DNA of 64,000 nucleotides from Bacteriovoracaceae bacterium (GCA_019752535.1 JAIEMA010000021.1:1-64000), one strand, 5' to 3'; shown: positions 8,062 through 16,208, counted from the stretch's first letter. Numbers and translations: made by a program. Notes: generated from the sequence alone by a model not told the origin.

Positions 8062-8944
8062 CTTTATTCTCCTGTAACAACTCTATAACACTCATGCTTT
8101 TTGCTTTCAAAAGCCATTGCCAAGCACTGGCTTCATGAATTCGCGATCCTTCTATTGAGCCCGCATCATAAGGCGCAAGCTTAGGCCACATGTGGTGACT
8201 GGCGTGACGGTTGAAGTTTCCAAACACCCAATTTTCAATCCATCGAGGCGCTCTGAGCTCTCTTGCATATTTTTCTTGCTGCTCAAACGTATAAGGGCGA
8301 ACATTTCTGCCTTCGCTCAATTCATGGGGTAGATAGATATGCTGACATAGCACTGATAAGTCGGCCAGAGACAAGAAGACCAAGTATCCTGGAAGCCATA
8401 TTTTCAAGAAATGGGTCTTCCAAACACTTAATAAAATGCCCATTATCAGAAATAAACAAAACCAATCAATTATTGCTTCAGTTCTAAACCTTTTATGAAT
8501 GAGTTTAATTTGATTGGGATTCCAAAATGTTTGCGCCATATAGGCCAATGAAAAAATGGGAATCCATGCCTTCCAAGCAAGTTCCATAATCAATTCAACG
8601 CCACGAGGTCGCTGCGTGCGTGTTTGATTCAAAGTAGGATCAAGGTCTAGCCAGCCACTCCACTTATGATGTTGCTCATGGAGATGCTTCCAAACGCTAA
8701 AGGGAAGGGTGCAGAAGGGGGCCATGAGGCGCCCGGTGAGGCTATTTAAAAGTGGTGTTTTAAAAAAGGCCCTATGTCCGCAAGCATGAAGGATGACAAA
8801 GGATTGCCAAAAAACAATTCCATTTATAAGCGAGCCGAGAGGCCATAATCTTGAAAGCATGAGAGTTATCCCAAGCCCAAGGGCTGCAAGCCATAGTGTG
8901 AGATAGCCAAAGGCTTTGCTATTTTTAGGTCTTGGTAAGGACAT
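8051..8944 (-). CDS. Membrane fatty acid desaturase
   Basis: 297 residues with all three histidine boxes of the integral-membrane di-iron desaturases: HACGH (53-57), HEQHH (89-93) and HASHH (about 247-251). Hydrophobic segments flank them (LTLWLAALGLGITLML, LVFLSLADLSVL). It should insert a double bond, or possibly a hydroxyl, into a membrane acyl chain. The position of attack cannot be read from sequence. It is the first gene of a four-gene minus-strand operon and overlaps the DUF3419 gene by 11 bp. The usual electron donors (ferredoxin, cytochrome b5) are not adjacent. Confidence 0.9.
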   Translation of the reverse strand: MSLPRPKNSKAFGYLTLWLAALGLGITLMLSRLWPLGSLINGIVFWQSFVILHACGHRAFFKTPLLNSLTGRLMAPFCTLPFSVWKHLHEQHHKWSGWLDLDPTLNQTRTQRPRGVELIMELAWKAWIPIFSLAYMAQTFWNPNQIKLIHKRFRTEAIIDWFCLFLIMGILLSVWKTHFLKIWLPGYLVFLSLADLSVLCQHIYLPHELSEGRNVRPYTFEQQEKYARELRAPRWIENWVFGNFNRHASHHMWPKLAPYDAGSIEGSRIHEASAWQWLLKAKSMSVIELLQENKVER

Positions 8945-9035
8945 CGTTTAAGTGTAGTGGAAGTTTTTCATGGCTGCATCTTCTGATCTGAAGTTCATGA
9001 TAAATTACGGCCAATTTAATCCTTAAGGAGGATCT

Positions 9036-9368
9036 ATGAAATCATTATTTGCCGTAATGTGCCTTGTTGTTGCTGCTCCAGTGTTTGCTGACCAGTGTGC
9101 TTATGTCACTAAACAGCAGGCGAAGAAAGCCGTAATCGCTTTAATCAATGCTAAAGAGATTCATGAACTTTGTGAGCCATGTGGTGAAACAGTCGCTCAA
9201 AAAGTCGTCTTAAAGAGTATTGCGATGAACCCTACAAATTATCAGGGCACTTATGAAGTGACTGTGAATGGAAAAGGGATTGATGCCGCTTATACTTACG
9301 TGAACAAATCAAATCTTGCTTTTGCAGTTGGCTGCCCAGCCTCTGATGTTTCTCGTACATTGAAATAA
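9036..9368 (+). CDS. Small secreted protein of unknown function
   Basis: 110 residues. A clear signal peptide, MKSLFAVMCLVVAAPVFADQ, should be cut after AxA-like VFA. The mature part has four cysteines (QCAYVT, LCEPCGE, VGCPAS) that probably form disulfides in the periplasm. Translation should be strong: AAGGAGGATCT lies just before the ATG. A strong GC-rich terminator follows directly. I do not recognise a family. The gene is monocistronic and divergent from the desaturase operon. Confidence 0.85.
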   Translation: MKSLFAVMCLVVAAPVFADQCAYVTKQQAKKAVIALINAKEIHELCEPCGETVAQKVVLKSIAMNPTNYQGTYEVTVNGKGIDAAYTYVNKSNLAFAVGCPASDVSRTLK

Positions 9369-9371
9369 AAA

Positions 9372-9397
9372 AAAAGGGCCCCGAGAGGGGCCCTTTT
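9372..9397. terminator. Bidirectional intrinsic terminator
   Basis: Stem GGGCCCC / GGGGCCC around a GAGA loop, flanked by AAAA on the left and TTTT on the right. It therefore works in both directions between the convergent genes ending at 9368 and 9404. Confidence 0.93.
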
Positions 9398-9403
9398 AAA
9401 TTC

Positions 9404-9658
9404 TTAGACTGCTTCAGCCCACATTTCTGAATCGGCCACAGCTTGTGGAGAGTGGATGTATTCCACGTACTCAGAGATATCAAGAATCTCATCTCTAAAA
9501 ATGGCCACTCGCCAGTTGGCTTCTTCTTGATTCATGTCTTTGGCTTTTCCATCAAGAATCTGAGTGCGAATCAACCATGAAAGGTCATCCCATTTCTCAT
9601 TAGCCTCGAGACGCAAAATTTTCTTATTCTTCATAAGGTAATAGTGTGGCTTGCCCAT
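9404..9658 (-). CDS. Small conserved-looking cytoplasmic protein, function unknown
   Basis: 84 residues, acidic, rich in Trp and Glu (WDDLSWLIRTQILDG, EEANWRVAIFRDEILDISEY), no signal peptide and no membrane segment. A perfect GGAGG sits seven bases before the ATG, so it is very probably translated. It converges on the small secreted protein gene with a shared terminator. The upstream side carries an inverted repeat GTCACA...TGTGAC (9719-9743) with a TATAAA box on this strand between the arms, which could be a promoter plus operator. No function can be assigned. Confidence 0.75.
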   Translation of the reverse strand: MGKPHYYLMKNKKILRLEANEKWDDLSWLIRTQILDGKAKDMNQEEANWRVAIFRDEILDISEYVEYIHSPQAVADSEMWAEAV

Positions 9659-9718
9659 GGTTCACCCTCCTGGTGGTTGGCGCACTTTTGATATCCTTCA
9701 ATAGTGCTTAATAAAAGG

Positions 9719-9743
9719 GTCACATACCTTTTATAGTTGTGAC
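9719..9743. promoter_or_regulatory. Inverted repeat GTCACA-N13-TGTGAC, possible operator
   Basis: Perfect 6-bp arms around 13 bases that contain ACTATAAAAGG when read on the minus strand, a plausible -10 for the 84-residue gene. The half-sites resemble CRP-type TGTGA but in inverted order, so the binding factor is unknown. Confidence 0.4.
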
Positions 9744-9772
9744 AAGTAGGTGTAAGCATTTTTCAGGCCAAG

Positions 9773-9796
9773 TCCGAGTGAATTAAATTACTCGGA
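9773..9796. promoter_or_regulatory. Inverted repeat TCCGAGT-N10-ACTCGGA, candidate enhancer site
   Basis: Perfect 7-bp arms separated by GAATTAAATT, itself nearly symmetric. It lies about 108 bp upstream of the sigma-54 -24 element at 9904, the usual distance for a bacterial enhancer-binding protein. The role is inferred from position only. Confidence 0.5.
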
Positions 9797-9903
9797 GTTA
9801 TAGGGGCTAGAATATTATTTTGGCCCTAGCAAATCGACACTGCCCCAGGGCCAGCTTGCCCCCAAGAGAAGGGGCGCCTACCAATCTTCATGAACTTACA
9901 ACT

Positions 9904-9918
9904 TGGCACGCTTCCTGC
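9904..9918 (+). promoter_or_regulatory. Sigma-54 (RpoN) promoter
   Basis: TGGCACGCTTCCTGC matches the -24/-12 consensus TGGCACG-N4-TTGC, with the diagnostic GG-N10-GC spacing exact. It reads rightward; the start point would be near 9930. Between 9659 and 10064 I see no credible protein gene, only this promoter, the inverted repeats, small hairpins such as GCCCC/GGGGC at about 9858-9875, and a leader with GGTTCA-AGGA-TGAACC near 10001-10016. Confidence 0.75.
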
Positions 9919-10064
9919 TTTACCTTATTCCAAGAACGGAGGGGTTGCTTAGGACGAGTGACACTTTCTAGAAACAAGCGGAAATGGATTTTCGCTTTTG
10001 GGTTCAAGGATGAACCAAATTTTTAAATCACAGCAGGATGCTAAACGGATGAAAGGAGATATCC

Positions 10065-10181
10065 ATGATCGCGCAAGAAACAACACTATTCTTCATACTG
10101 TCGGCTCTGCTTTTTGTGAACCTTCTGGTGCCTTATCTCTATCAAAAGAGGTCGGTTACGGTTCGCTCAAAAAAAGATTAA
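10065..10181 (+). CDS. 38-residue single-pass membrane peptide
   Basis: An ATG at 10065 stands seven bases after a near-perfect AAAGGAG and opens a 38-codon frame ending in TAA. The product begins MIAQETT, then has one strongly hydrophobic segment (LFFILSALLFVNLLVPYLY), then a basic tail QKRSVTVRSKKD: a small membrane peptide with a positively charged, probably cytoplasmic, C-terminus. It lies about 135 bp downstream of a predicted sigma-54 start. A 15-bp hairpin follows the gene. No family is recognised; membrane-complex subunit, membrane stress regulator or type I toxin-like peptide are all possible. Confidence 0.65.
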   Translation: MIAQETTLFFILSALLFVNLLVPYLYQKRSVTVRSKKD

Positions 10182-10202
10182 ACCCAATAAACTCAGCCCC
10201 CC

Positions 10203-10236
10203 GGAGGATTTAGAGTCTTAGGACTTTAAATCCTCC
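10203..10236. terminator. Long hairpin at 3' end of the micro-peptide gene and the M24 gene
   Basis: Arms GGAGGATTTAGAGTC and GACTTTAAATCCTCC pair over 15 bp with one G-T wobble around a TTAG loop. No T-run follows, so it may be an RNA-stabilising or attenuating structure rather than a classic terminator. It includes the last codons of the minus-strand M24 gene. Confidence 0.6.
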
Positions 10237-10880
10237 AACCCTAAAATATCTTCAAAAAATGCCCCGCGATTTCTCTCTTCATCTCTTAAATGAATCTCTA
10301 AAATCCAGACTCCTTTAGTAGGGACTGAACTGAAGTCTAAAAGCTTTCCTTTATGGAAAAGGGCATGAGGGAAATCTCCACAACGATGACCCCCAGAGCG
10401 AAGATCTAATTTATAGCCGCGAGCTTGAGCCGACTTTTGCGCGAACTCATAGAGCTTGGGGCCTGAGAGTTTTTGCTCTCTCCAGACTTTTTCCGTCTCA
10501 CGAAACACATCCGTGCTCGCCGCAATCAAAGGGTCAGAGCCTCCGCCACAGCGAAACGTTTCACCATAATCGCCTTCGTGAAGATTGAAGACCGGGCCGA
10601 TATCGACAAAAAAAAGATCACCCATCCCCAACCGCTGGCCAGGGGTGGATTCTTCTCGAAAAGTGCAAAGTGTATTCTCACCAAAGCGAATCTTAGAAGG
10701 ATGCCATAACTTAGTGATCCCCTGGCGAGCGAGAATGGTTTTTAAGAGTTCATGGGCCTCTTCCTCGGTACTTCCCGGAGGCAAACTGTGGGCAAGCTCT
10801 AGGGTGATCTCCTTTGAGATCTCTCGGGCCTTTAGATAGTCCTCGAGATTGAATTTTTCCCCCACATTTTCAGCACTCAT
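10218..10880 (-). CDS. M24-family metallopeptidase (aminopeptidase P-like, short form)
   Basis: 220 residues with the pita-bread metal-ligand order: Asp in FFVDIGPV, Asp in EGDYGETF, His in SGGHRCGDFPH, Glu in ILEIHLRD and Glu in GAFFEDIL. It lacks the N-terminal domain of aminopeptidase P and is near the length of methionine aminopeptidase, but the motifs are nearer to Xaa-Pro dipeptidases. It may be a dipeptidase or a creatinase-fold protein without peptidase activity. The start is ATG 10880; a GTG three bases earlier is equally well spaced from AGGAG. No signal peptide. Confidence 0.82.
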   Translation of the reverse strand: MSAENVGEKFNLEDYLKAREISKEITLELAHSLPPGSTEEEAHELLKTILARQGITKLWHPSKIRFGENTLCTFREESTPGQRLGMGDLFFVDIGPVFNLHEGDYGETFRCGGGSDPLIAASTDVFRETEKVWREQKLSGPKLYEFAQKSAQARGYKLDLRSGGHRCGDFPHALFHKGKLLDFSSVPTKGVWILEIHLRDEERNRGAFFEDILGLEDLKS

Positions 10881-10943
10881 CACGCCATTCTCCTGAGTAA
10901 TTTACCCGGTTAATTCTCATCTTGAGCTTCCGATAAGTTCATC

Positions 10944-12137
10944 ATGTTCAAGAGCTTGTTTTTTGTCACCATTATCTTTGTTTTATTTAGCCGATGCGCC
11001 TCCCATCGTCACCCAAGCTCAATGGTTTTCTCTCCCACACAAATTCCTCAGCAATGGCAGGCCCGAGAATATTCAAGTGATGAAGGTTTAGTGTGTTCTC
11101 CTTCAAAAAAAGTCAGTGATGGGCATTGGTGGAATTTCTGTTTTGGCGAAAAAAATCAACAAAGCCATGGCGTTCTTCAGCGCTTTAATGGTGATCGTGT
11201 GCTGGTCTCAAAACTCTCTGTTCCCTCAATTGATCGTCTGGCCCAGGCGCTAAGCCTGAGTCCTTACAGTGAGTGGGTTGAGCATAATAAATTTGTCTAT
11301 GTGACGACTCAGGATGGAAGGATTTTGAAATTTGATTTGCAAGGAAATCTTGTCTCTCAAAAACTCATCTCTCCACATGCATGGGTTCAGCATATTCAAT
11401 TTGTGAAAGATTCATTCTATGTGACGACTTCAAAATATAAGGAAGTTAAGCTCATCAAGTTTGATGATGATTTAGATGTTATTAAAGAAGTGAAGATTGA
11501 GAGGGCCCAGCATGAAAGTGAATGGGTATGGGGAAATGAGGGAGTTTTTGTGGCCACCGATTCAGGCCATCTCTACTCGTTTGATTTTGATCTCAAGAAA
11601 ATTAAAAATGAAATCCAGTTAAGTGAAGCCTCTCTGGGCGTGCCTACCATTTATCAAGACGCTCTTTGGGTAGGAAGCTACAGGGGAGAGCTCATCAAAT
11701 TTGATTTTTTAACTGAGCTGAGTTCAAAAATAGTTTTAGGCAAAACTCCTATCAGTTTTGCTCCCATTTCAACCTCTGCTGGTCTTTGGATCGCTCAAGA
11801 GGATGAAGGCTTAGTCAGGCTGATAGATAGTGAACTCAAACTTAAAAAGACTCTTCGCTTCACCGTCACAAGATCACTGAGTCTCTTCGAAGCCGTGGCT
11901 TTTCATGAGCACACACTTCTGAGTGTGGCTTCTCAGGGAAGATTCCATCTACTCACTTCAGAAGGTGAGATGCTTTTTCAAATTCATCGAGAGGGGAGCG
12001 ATTTTCAAACGGGAGTCGGTCTTGATGAGGGAAAGTTTTGGTTAGGCGAAACGGGTCATCCCCTGAAATGGGAAATTCTTCCGATGATCGAGGACACACT
12101 CATGAGTGAGCGTGCCCCCGCCAGTACGGTTCATTAG
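10944..12137 (+). CDS. Exported beta-propeller-like protein, possible lipoprotein
   Basis: 397 residues. The N-terminus MFKSLFFVTIIFVLFSRCAS is a signal with a cysteine at 18 in a non-ideal lipobox (LFSRC), so lipidation is possible but uncertain. The rest shows repeated strand units of the PQQ/WD type: FVYVTTQDGRILKFDLQGNL, GVFVATDSGHLYSFDFDLKK, ALWVGSYRGELIKFDF, GLWIAQEDEGLVRLID, GKFWLGETG. These suggest a 7-bladed propeller in the periplasm. No catalytic residues are evident; scaffold or binding roles are likely. The last four bases overlap the convergent yqeY gene. Confidence 0.75.
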   Translation: MFKSLFFVTIIFVLFSRCASHRHPSSMVFSPTQIPQQWQAREYSSDEGLVCSPSKKVSDGHWWNFCFGEKNQQSHGVLQRFNGDRVLVSKLSVPSIDRLAQALSLSPYSEWVEHNKFVYVTTQDGRILKFDLQGNLVSQKLISPHAWVQHIQFVKDSFYVTTSKYKEVKLIKFDDDLDVIKEVKIERAQHESEWVWGNEGVFVATDSGHLYSFDFDLKKIKNEIQLSEASLGVPTIYQDALWVGSYRGELIKFDFLTELSSKIVLGKTPISFAPISTSAGLWIAQEDEGLVRLIDSELKLKKTLRFTVTRSLSLFEAVAFHEHTLLSVASQGRFHLLTSEGEMLFQIHREGSDFQTGVGLDEGKFWLGETGHPLKWEILPMIEDTLMSERAPASTVH

Positions 12138-12547
12138 GCCAGAGCGGCTTTCACAAGATCACTTGCTCTCTTTCCATCAAAGCGACCTTTAATTTGGGGC
12201 TGAAGCTCTTTCATCAGACTTCCCATATCCTTGGCGCCTTTGGCTTTTATTTCCGCGATCAAAGCCACGACATCGGCTTCACTCATGGCCGCAGGCAAAT
12301 AACCCTTAAGCGCATTGATCTCTGCTTCGGTCTCGAGTCTTTGAGCCGAGCCGGCCGGAAACATTTCAAGTGAGTCTTGCAGTTTCTTTACATGGGCAAT
12401 CGCCACTGACATATCATCAATTGGTTTTGTGGCCGTGTTGTTATGAATAAATGCGGCCTTCAGCATACGAAGAGCCGAAAGCTTCACAGCATCTTTAGCC
12501 TTCATGGCTTCTTTCATGTCATTAGTTATTTGTTCTTGAAGTGTCAT
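12134..12547 (-). CDS. yqeY: GatB/YqeY domain protein
   Basis: 137 residues, all YqeY: MTLQEQITNDMKEAMKAKD at the start, LSALRMLKAAFIHN, LKGYLPAAMSEADV, and the GSLMKELQPQIKGRFDGK tail motif. The domain is the tRNA-binding tail of GatB found alone. Stand-alone YqeY proteins are widespread, and their exact role (tRNA or transamidosome related) is unsettled. It is the last gene of proB-proA-yajQ-yqeY, three bases after yajQ. Confidence 0.92.
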   Translation of the reverse strand: MTLQEQITNDMKEAMKAKDAVKLSALRMLKAAFIHNNTATKPIDDMSVAIAHVKKLQDSLEMFPAGSAQRLETEAEINALKGYLPAAMSEADVVALIAEIKAKGAKDMGSLMKELQPQIKGRFDGKRASDLVKAALA

Positions 12548-12550
12548 ATC

Positions 12551-13045
12551 TTACCTTTTCATATTCTCCATCTGGAGATCAATGTTTAGCTCTTTACTTG
12601 TCTTGAGTAACTGAAACGCGGATTGTAGGTCATCAATGTTTTTAGATTCTAGACGAAACTTTTCATCCATATACTGCGACTTCACCTTTGAGCCCGCTTC
12701 CTTCAATAATTTATTAATGATTTTAGCTTTCTCTTTATCGATGCCACTCACCATTTTGATCGTCATCTTTTTCATCTTCATGCCGGTCGCTTCAATGGGA
12801 GATTCTTCAAGACCTTTAAGTCCAAGACCACGCTTACCCATATTGGTCATGAGTATATCTCTAATGGCCTTGACCTTTGTTTCATCCTCTGCGCGGATCT
12901 CGATGAGTTTATCTTTCTCTTTATACTCGGCCTTCGCCTCTGAGCCTTTAAAATCAAAGCGACCATTAATGGTTTTCTCAGTCGTGAGAAGTGCGTTCTG
13001 TAGCTCCATGGCATCAAGACGAGAAACTAAATCAAAGCTAGGCAT
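12551..13045 (-). CDS. yajQ: YajQ family protein (cyclic-di-GMP/nucleotide-binding)
   Basis: 164 residues, the standard length. MPSFDLVSRLDAMELQNALL and ALLTTEKTINGRFDFKGSEA are diagnostic, and the protein ends in LQMENMKR. Xanthomonas and Pseudomonas members bind cyclic-di-GMP and act with transcription factors. Others bind tRNA or GTP, so the role here is open. It is one base from the proA stop, so it belongs to the proline operon. With two PilZ proteins nearby this would give a third possible c-di-GMP receptor in the window. Confidence 0.93.
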   Translation of the reverse strand: MPSFDLVSRLDAMELQNALLTTEKTINGRFDFKGSEAKAEYKEKDKLIEIRAEDETKVKAIRDILMTNMGKRGLGLKGLEESPIEATGMKMKKMTIKMVSGIDKEKAKIINKLLKEAGSKVKSQYMDEKFRLESKNIDDLQSAFQLLKTSKELNIDLQMENMKR

Positions 13046-13046
13046 A

Positions 13047-14282
13047 TTAACTCCTCACATGTCCTTTGCCTCGGACGATAAAACGAGTGGTGGTCATTTC
13101 ACGAGCTCCCATGGGGCCATAGGCATGAAGTTTTGAGGTTGATATTCCCAACTCCGCCCCTAAACCGAGCTCTCCGCCGTCATTAAAACGGGTTGAAGCG
13201 TTGATGGCGAGACACGAAGCGTCGATTGCATTTAAAAACTTCTCAATGACGGCCGTATTCTGAGCAATGATGGCTTCAGTGTGATGAGAGCCATATTTTT
13301 GGATATGGGCGATCGCCTCGTCTTCGTTTTTGACGAGGCGGGCAGACATTTTTTTATCCAACCACTCGGTATTAAAATCACTCTCTTTAGCTTTATGAAG
13401 GCCTGCCACTTTCTGATTGATGGCCTCATCGGCATAGATTTCAACACCCTCACTTTTGAGTGTCTCTAAAATCTCCATCCATTTCTTTTCAGGAAACTTT
13501 TCATGAATCAGCAACGTTTCCATGGCATTACACACACCTGGCCTGTGAGTTTTAGCATTCAAGACAATCTCTTGCGCGTATTCAAGAGAAGCGTCTTGAT
13601 GAAGATAAACGTGGCAGAGTCCTCGATCATGGGCCACGACAGGCATGGTCGCATGAGTGCGCACATGCTGAATGAGTTTTTCTCCTCCACGGGGAACCAT
13701 GAGATCGACATATTGATTGAGTTTTAAAAGCTCATCAATCTCTTCTCTGGTTTCAAGTAGAGTGAGCGTGTGAGCGGGAAGAAGATTGGCAATCGCGCGT
13801 GAAGCCACCTCAAATAGGACTTTATTTGAATGTTGAGCTTCTTTTCCGCCTTTAAGAATAATGGCGTTGCCAGATTTAATGGCGAGGGCCGATCCATCAA
13901 TGACGACATTCGGGCGAGACTCAAAAATCATTCCGATCACACCAATCGGGATTCTTTGTTTCTGAATCATCAGCCCATCATCTCGAACACTTTCTTCCAC
14001 AATTTGTCCCACCACTTGAGGAGAGCGGGCAATTTCTTCGCAAGCCTGGGCCATGGCTTCAATGTGTTTCACTCCCAGTGCGAGACGATTAATCAGGGCA
14101 TCAGAGAGATGATTGGCCCTTGCCGCGTTTACATCTTGTTGGTTCGCTTTCATGATCTCATCTGTGTGAGCTCTTAAACTTTGAGCGATCTCTTTTAGGG
14201 CTTTTGTGCGCGTCTCTTCATTCATTGAGGGGAGAGCAATCGAAGCCTGCTTTGCCGCTTTTGCTGATTCAAGAAGACTCAT
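13047..14282 (-). CDS. proA: Glutamate-5-semialdehyde dehydrogenase (gamma-glutamyl phosphate reductase)
   Basis: 411 residues, the usual length. The ALDH-like fold is shown by IGVIGMIFESRPNVVIDGSA and by the catalytic cysteine in HRPGVCNAMETLLIH. The end GAREMTTTRFIVRGKGHVR is typical. It reduces gamma-glutamyl phosphate with NADPH to the semialdehyde, the second step to proline. It sits three bases downstream of proB, with AGGAC before its ATG. Confidence 0.96.
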   Translation of the reverse strand: MSLLESAKAAKQASIALPSMNEETRTKALKEIAQSLRAHTDEIMKANQQDVNAARANHLSDALINRLALGVKHIEAMAQACEEIARSPQVVGQIVEESVRDDGLMIQKQRIPIGVIGMIFESRPNVVIDGSALAIKSGNAIILKGGKEAQHSNKVLFEVASRAIANLLPAHTLTLLETREEIDELLKLNQYVDLMVPRGGEKLIQHVRTHATMPVVAHDRGLCHVYLHQDASLEYAQEIVLNAKTHRPGVCNAMETLLIHEKFPEKKWMEILETLKSEGVEIYADEAINQKVAGLHKAKESDFNTEWLDKKMSARLVKNEDEAIAHIQKYGSHHTEAIIAQNTAVIEKFLNAIDASCLAINASTRFNDGGELGLGAELGISTSKLHAYGPMGAREMTTTRFIVRGKGHVRS

Positions 14283-14285
14283 GTC

Positions 14286-15374
14286 CTATTCCTTTGGCAA
14301 AAAGAGATTGTCTTTGTGGATGGCCACATAAGAGGGGACGACTTCAAAAATTTCATCGATGGCTTGTGATTTCTTACCTGCAATTTTACTCATCTCTTTT
14401 GAGTCATATTCTACAATTCCAAGTGCAACAGTCTTTTGCTGAAACTTAACAGCAATCACATCACCTCTTTTAAAAGTGCCTGTGATTTTTTTGATCCCTA
14501 CAGGCAGAAGAGATGATTTTCCCTCTTTTAAAACTTTGGCCGCCCCTTCATCAATCACAATCGCGCACTGAGCTCTCACGACAGTGGCGATCCATGAGAG
14601 TCTCTTTTTCACTTTCTCTCTTGGGTCCGCTTTAAAGAGGGTTCCACTGCCATTGAAGGCAGAACTGATAGGGTGAGGGCGATTAAAGGTGGCAATCACA
14701 ACATCCAGACCCACTGGTGTGAGACGCCGGACGGCCTGAAGTTTCGTTTGCATTCCGCCTCGACCAACTGAAGTTTTGGTGCTGGTTTTGATTTGCGCAA
14801 AGTCGTCTCTAAAATCAATCACAGGAAAGTGTTTCGCCTCTGGATCTTTGGGGTCACGATCAAACAGACCATCGGCCTCAGTGAGCAGAATAAGTTTATC
14901 AGCGCCAATGGCTTCAGCAATCATCGCGGCTAATTGATCATTATCTCCCACTGTGATCTCTGAAGTGGAAACTGTGTCGTTCTCATTGACGATAGGGAGC
15001 ACATTATTGGAGAGGAGAGTGAGAAGCGTATTTCTTATGTTCAGAAATCTTGGGCGCGATTTAAAATCATCGTGAGTCACTAGGACTTGCGCGCAGGGAG
15101 AAGTGAGATGACTTTGATAAGCACTCATGAGGAGCGGCATGCCCACCGAGGCGCAGGCTTGTTGCCAGGCCAGAGAGAGCTGTTTTTCATGAGGCTTTTG
15201 GATGTGTGGGCGGCCAGTATTTATGGCACCGGAGCTCACTAAAATGATCTCGTGACCTAAGGATTTCATTTTCATCAGATCACGACTTAAGGCCTCGATC
15301 TTTGCCATTTCAAGACCACCTAAAGGGTTAGTCACACCAAGGGAGCCAATTTTCACGACAATTCGTTGTTTCAT
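14286..15374 (-). CDS. proB: Glutamate 5-kinase with PUA domain
   Basis: 362 residues. The amino-acid kinase domain (about 1-250) shows VVKIGSLGV, VSSGAINTGR, NENDTVSTSEITVGDNDQLA and a GRGGMQTKLQA motif. A C-terminal PUA domain (about 270-362) has SSLLPVGIKKITGTFKRGDV. It phosphorylates glutamate in the first step of proline synthesis and is normally feedback-inhibited by proline. It leads the operon proB-proA-yajQ-yqeY; AAGGAT precedes the ATG. Confidence 0.95.
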   Translation of the reverse strand: MKQRIVVKIGSLGVTNPLGGLEMAKIEALSRDLMKMKSLGHEIILVSSGAINTGRPHIQKPHEKQLSLAWQQACASVGMPLLMSAYQSHLTSPCAQVLVTHDDFKSRPRFLNIRNTLLTLLSNNVLPIVNENDTVSTSEITVGDNDQLAAMIAEAIGADKLILLTEADGLFDRDPKDPEAKHFPVIDFRDDFAQIKTSTKTSVGRGGMQTKLQAVRRLTPVGLDVVIATFNRPHPISSAFNGSGTLFKADPREKVKKRLSWIATVVRAQCAIVIDEGAAKVLKEGKSSLLPVGIKKITGTFKRGDVIAVKFQQKTVALGIVEYDSKEMSKIAGKKSQAIDEIFEVVPSYVAIHKDNLFLPKE

Positions 15375-15485
15375 ATCCTTGAATTCTAAATGATTTCTTG
15401 CGATCTGGCAGACAAGTTGTGATGGACAAAAAAAGTCGGCTTTAAAAATATAATAAAGCCAGCTCTCTTTGGGTTAAAATAAGCC

Positions 15486-16208
15486 ATGGGCGTTTTAGAC
15501 GAAAACAGTAAAACCTTTTTGAGACAGATGGATCAAGACGAAATTCTAAAAGAGTTTTGGCCTGATATGAAAAAGGGAAAAGTGGAGAGTTTTATTTGGC
15601 GCAAGGGCCAAGTCGATCCCTATCCCATGACAGTTCATTACGGTGAAAGTGAAGCAAGTAAATTTACTTTGTTAAGTATTGAAGTTGAAAAAAAACTTCT
15701 AGGTGTTTTCCAAGAAAATTTCAATGGCATCTCAGTTTTTTTAAAATTTAAAATCGATGCCGATACGCAATATTTTAGCTCTGGCCAAATTGCTTGGAGC
15801 GAGGAGAAGAAAAGATTCCTCGTCACTTTAGGGCAGCCGTTTTTTGTCACGACTAAAAGAACTGCTTGCCGTTATGTTTCCTCTGATGTGGATCGCATCC
15901 ATCTCTCTATTGCTGGTCATGCTTTTGATTGCTACGACATCTCTTCTGGAGGTTTTTCTACGCTGGTCAAGAGTGAGAAATACGGCGGCATGGAGAAGGG
16001 AACTGTCTTTGAGAAAGCAGAGCTAAAATATAATCTCAAGAAATTTCTGATTCCTAAAGCCGTCCTGGTTAATATCATCGAAAATAAGGATCAACCTGGA
16101 TGGGTGAGGCTTGCCTTTAAATTTGAAGGCATGCGCACCAGCGAAGAAGATGCTCTTTGGGTAGAAGTGAATAAATCTGTGAAACGAATGGCCGATCTTC
16201 TAGGCTAA
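15486..16208 (+). CDS. PilZ-domain protein, possible c-di-GMP receptor
   Basis: 240 residues. In the middle the sequence RTACR followed about 30 residues later by DISSGG fits the PilZ signature RxxxR...(D/N)xSxxG that binds c-di-GMP. The N-terminal 110 residues resemble a YcgR-like beta domain but are too divergent to name. The C-terminus (WVRLAFKFEGMRTSEEDALW) completes the PilZ barrel. Promoter region: TATAAT at about 15449 lies within an inverted repeat GGCTTTA...TAAAGCC (about 15439-15461). It is single and divergent from proB. It would link c-di-GMP to motility or surface behaviour (inference). Confidence 0.75.
   Translation: MGVLDENSKTFLRQMDQDEILKEFWPDMKKGKVESFIWRKGQVDPYPMTVHYGESEASKFTLLSIEVEKKLLGVFQENFNGISVFLKFKIDADTQYFSSGQIAWSEEKKRFLVTLGQPFFVTTKRTACRYVSSDVDRIHLSIAGHAFDCYDISSGGFSTLVKSEKYGGMEKGTVFEKAELKYNLKKFLIPKAVLVNIIENKDQPGWVRLAFKFEGMRTSEEDALWVEVNKSVKRMADLLG

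Noticed and set aside
9820-10213. Open frames of 68 and 71 codons (9820-10026 and 9998-10213)
   Set aside because: Neither has a ribosome site and their composition is poor. They overlap the leader and the well-initiated 38-residue peptide gene in another frame, and the sigma-54 promoter lies inside the first.
13281-14177. Plus-strand frames inside proA
   Set aside because: Antisense shadows of proA; no starts or codon support.
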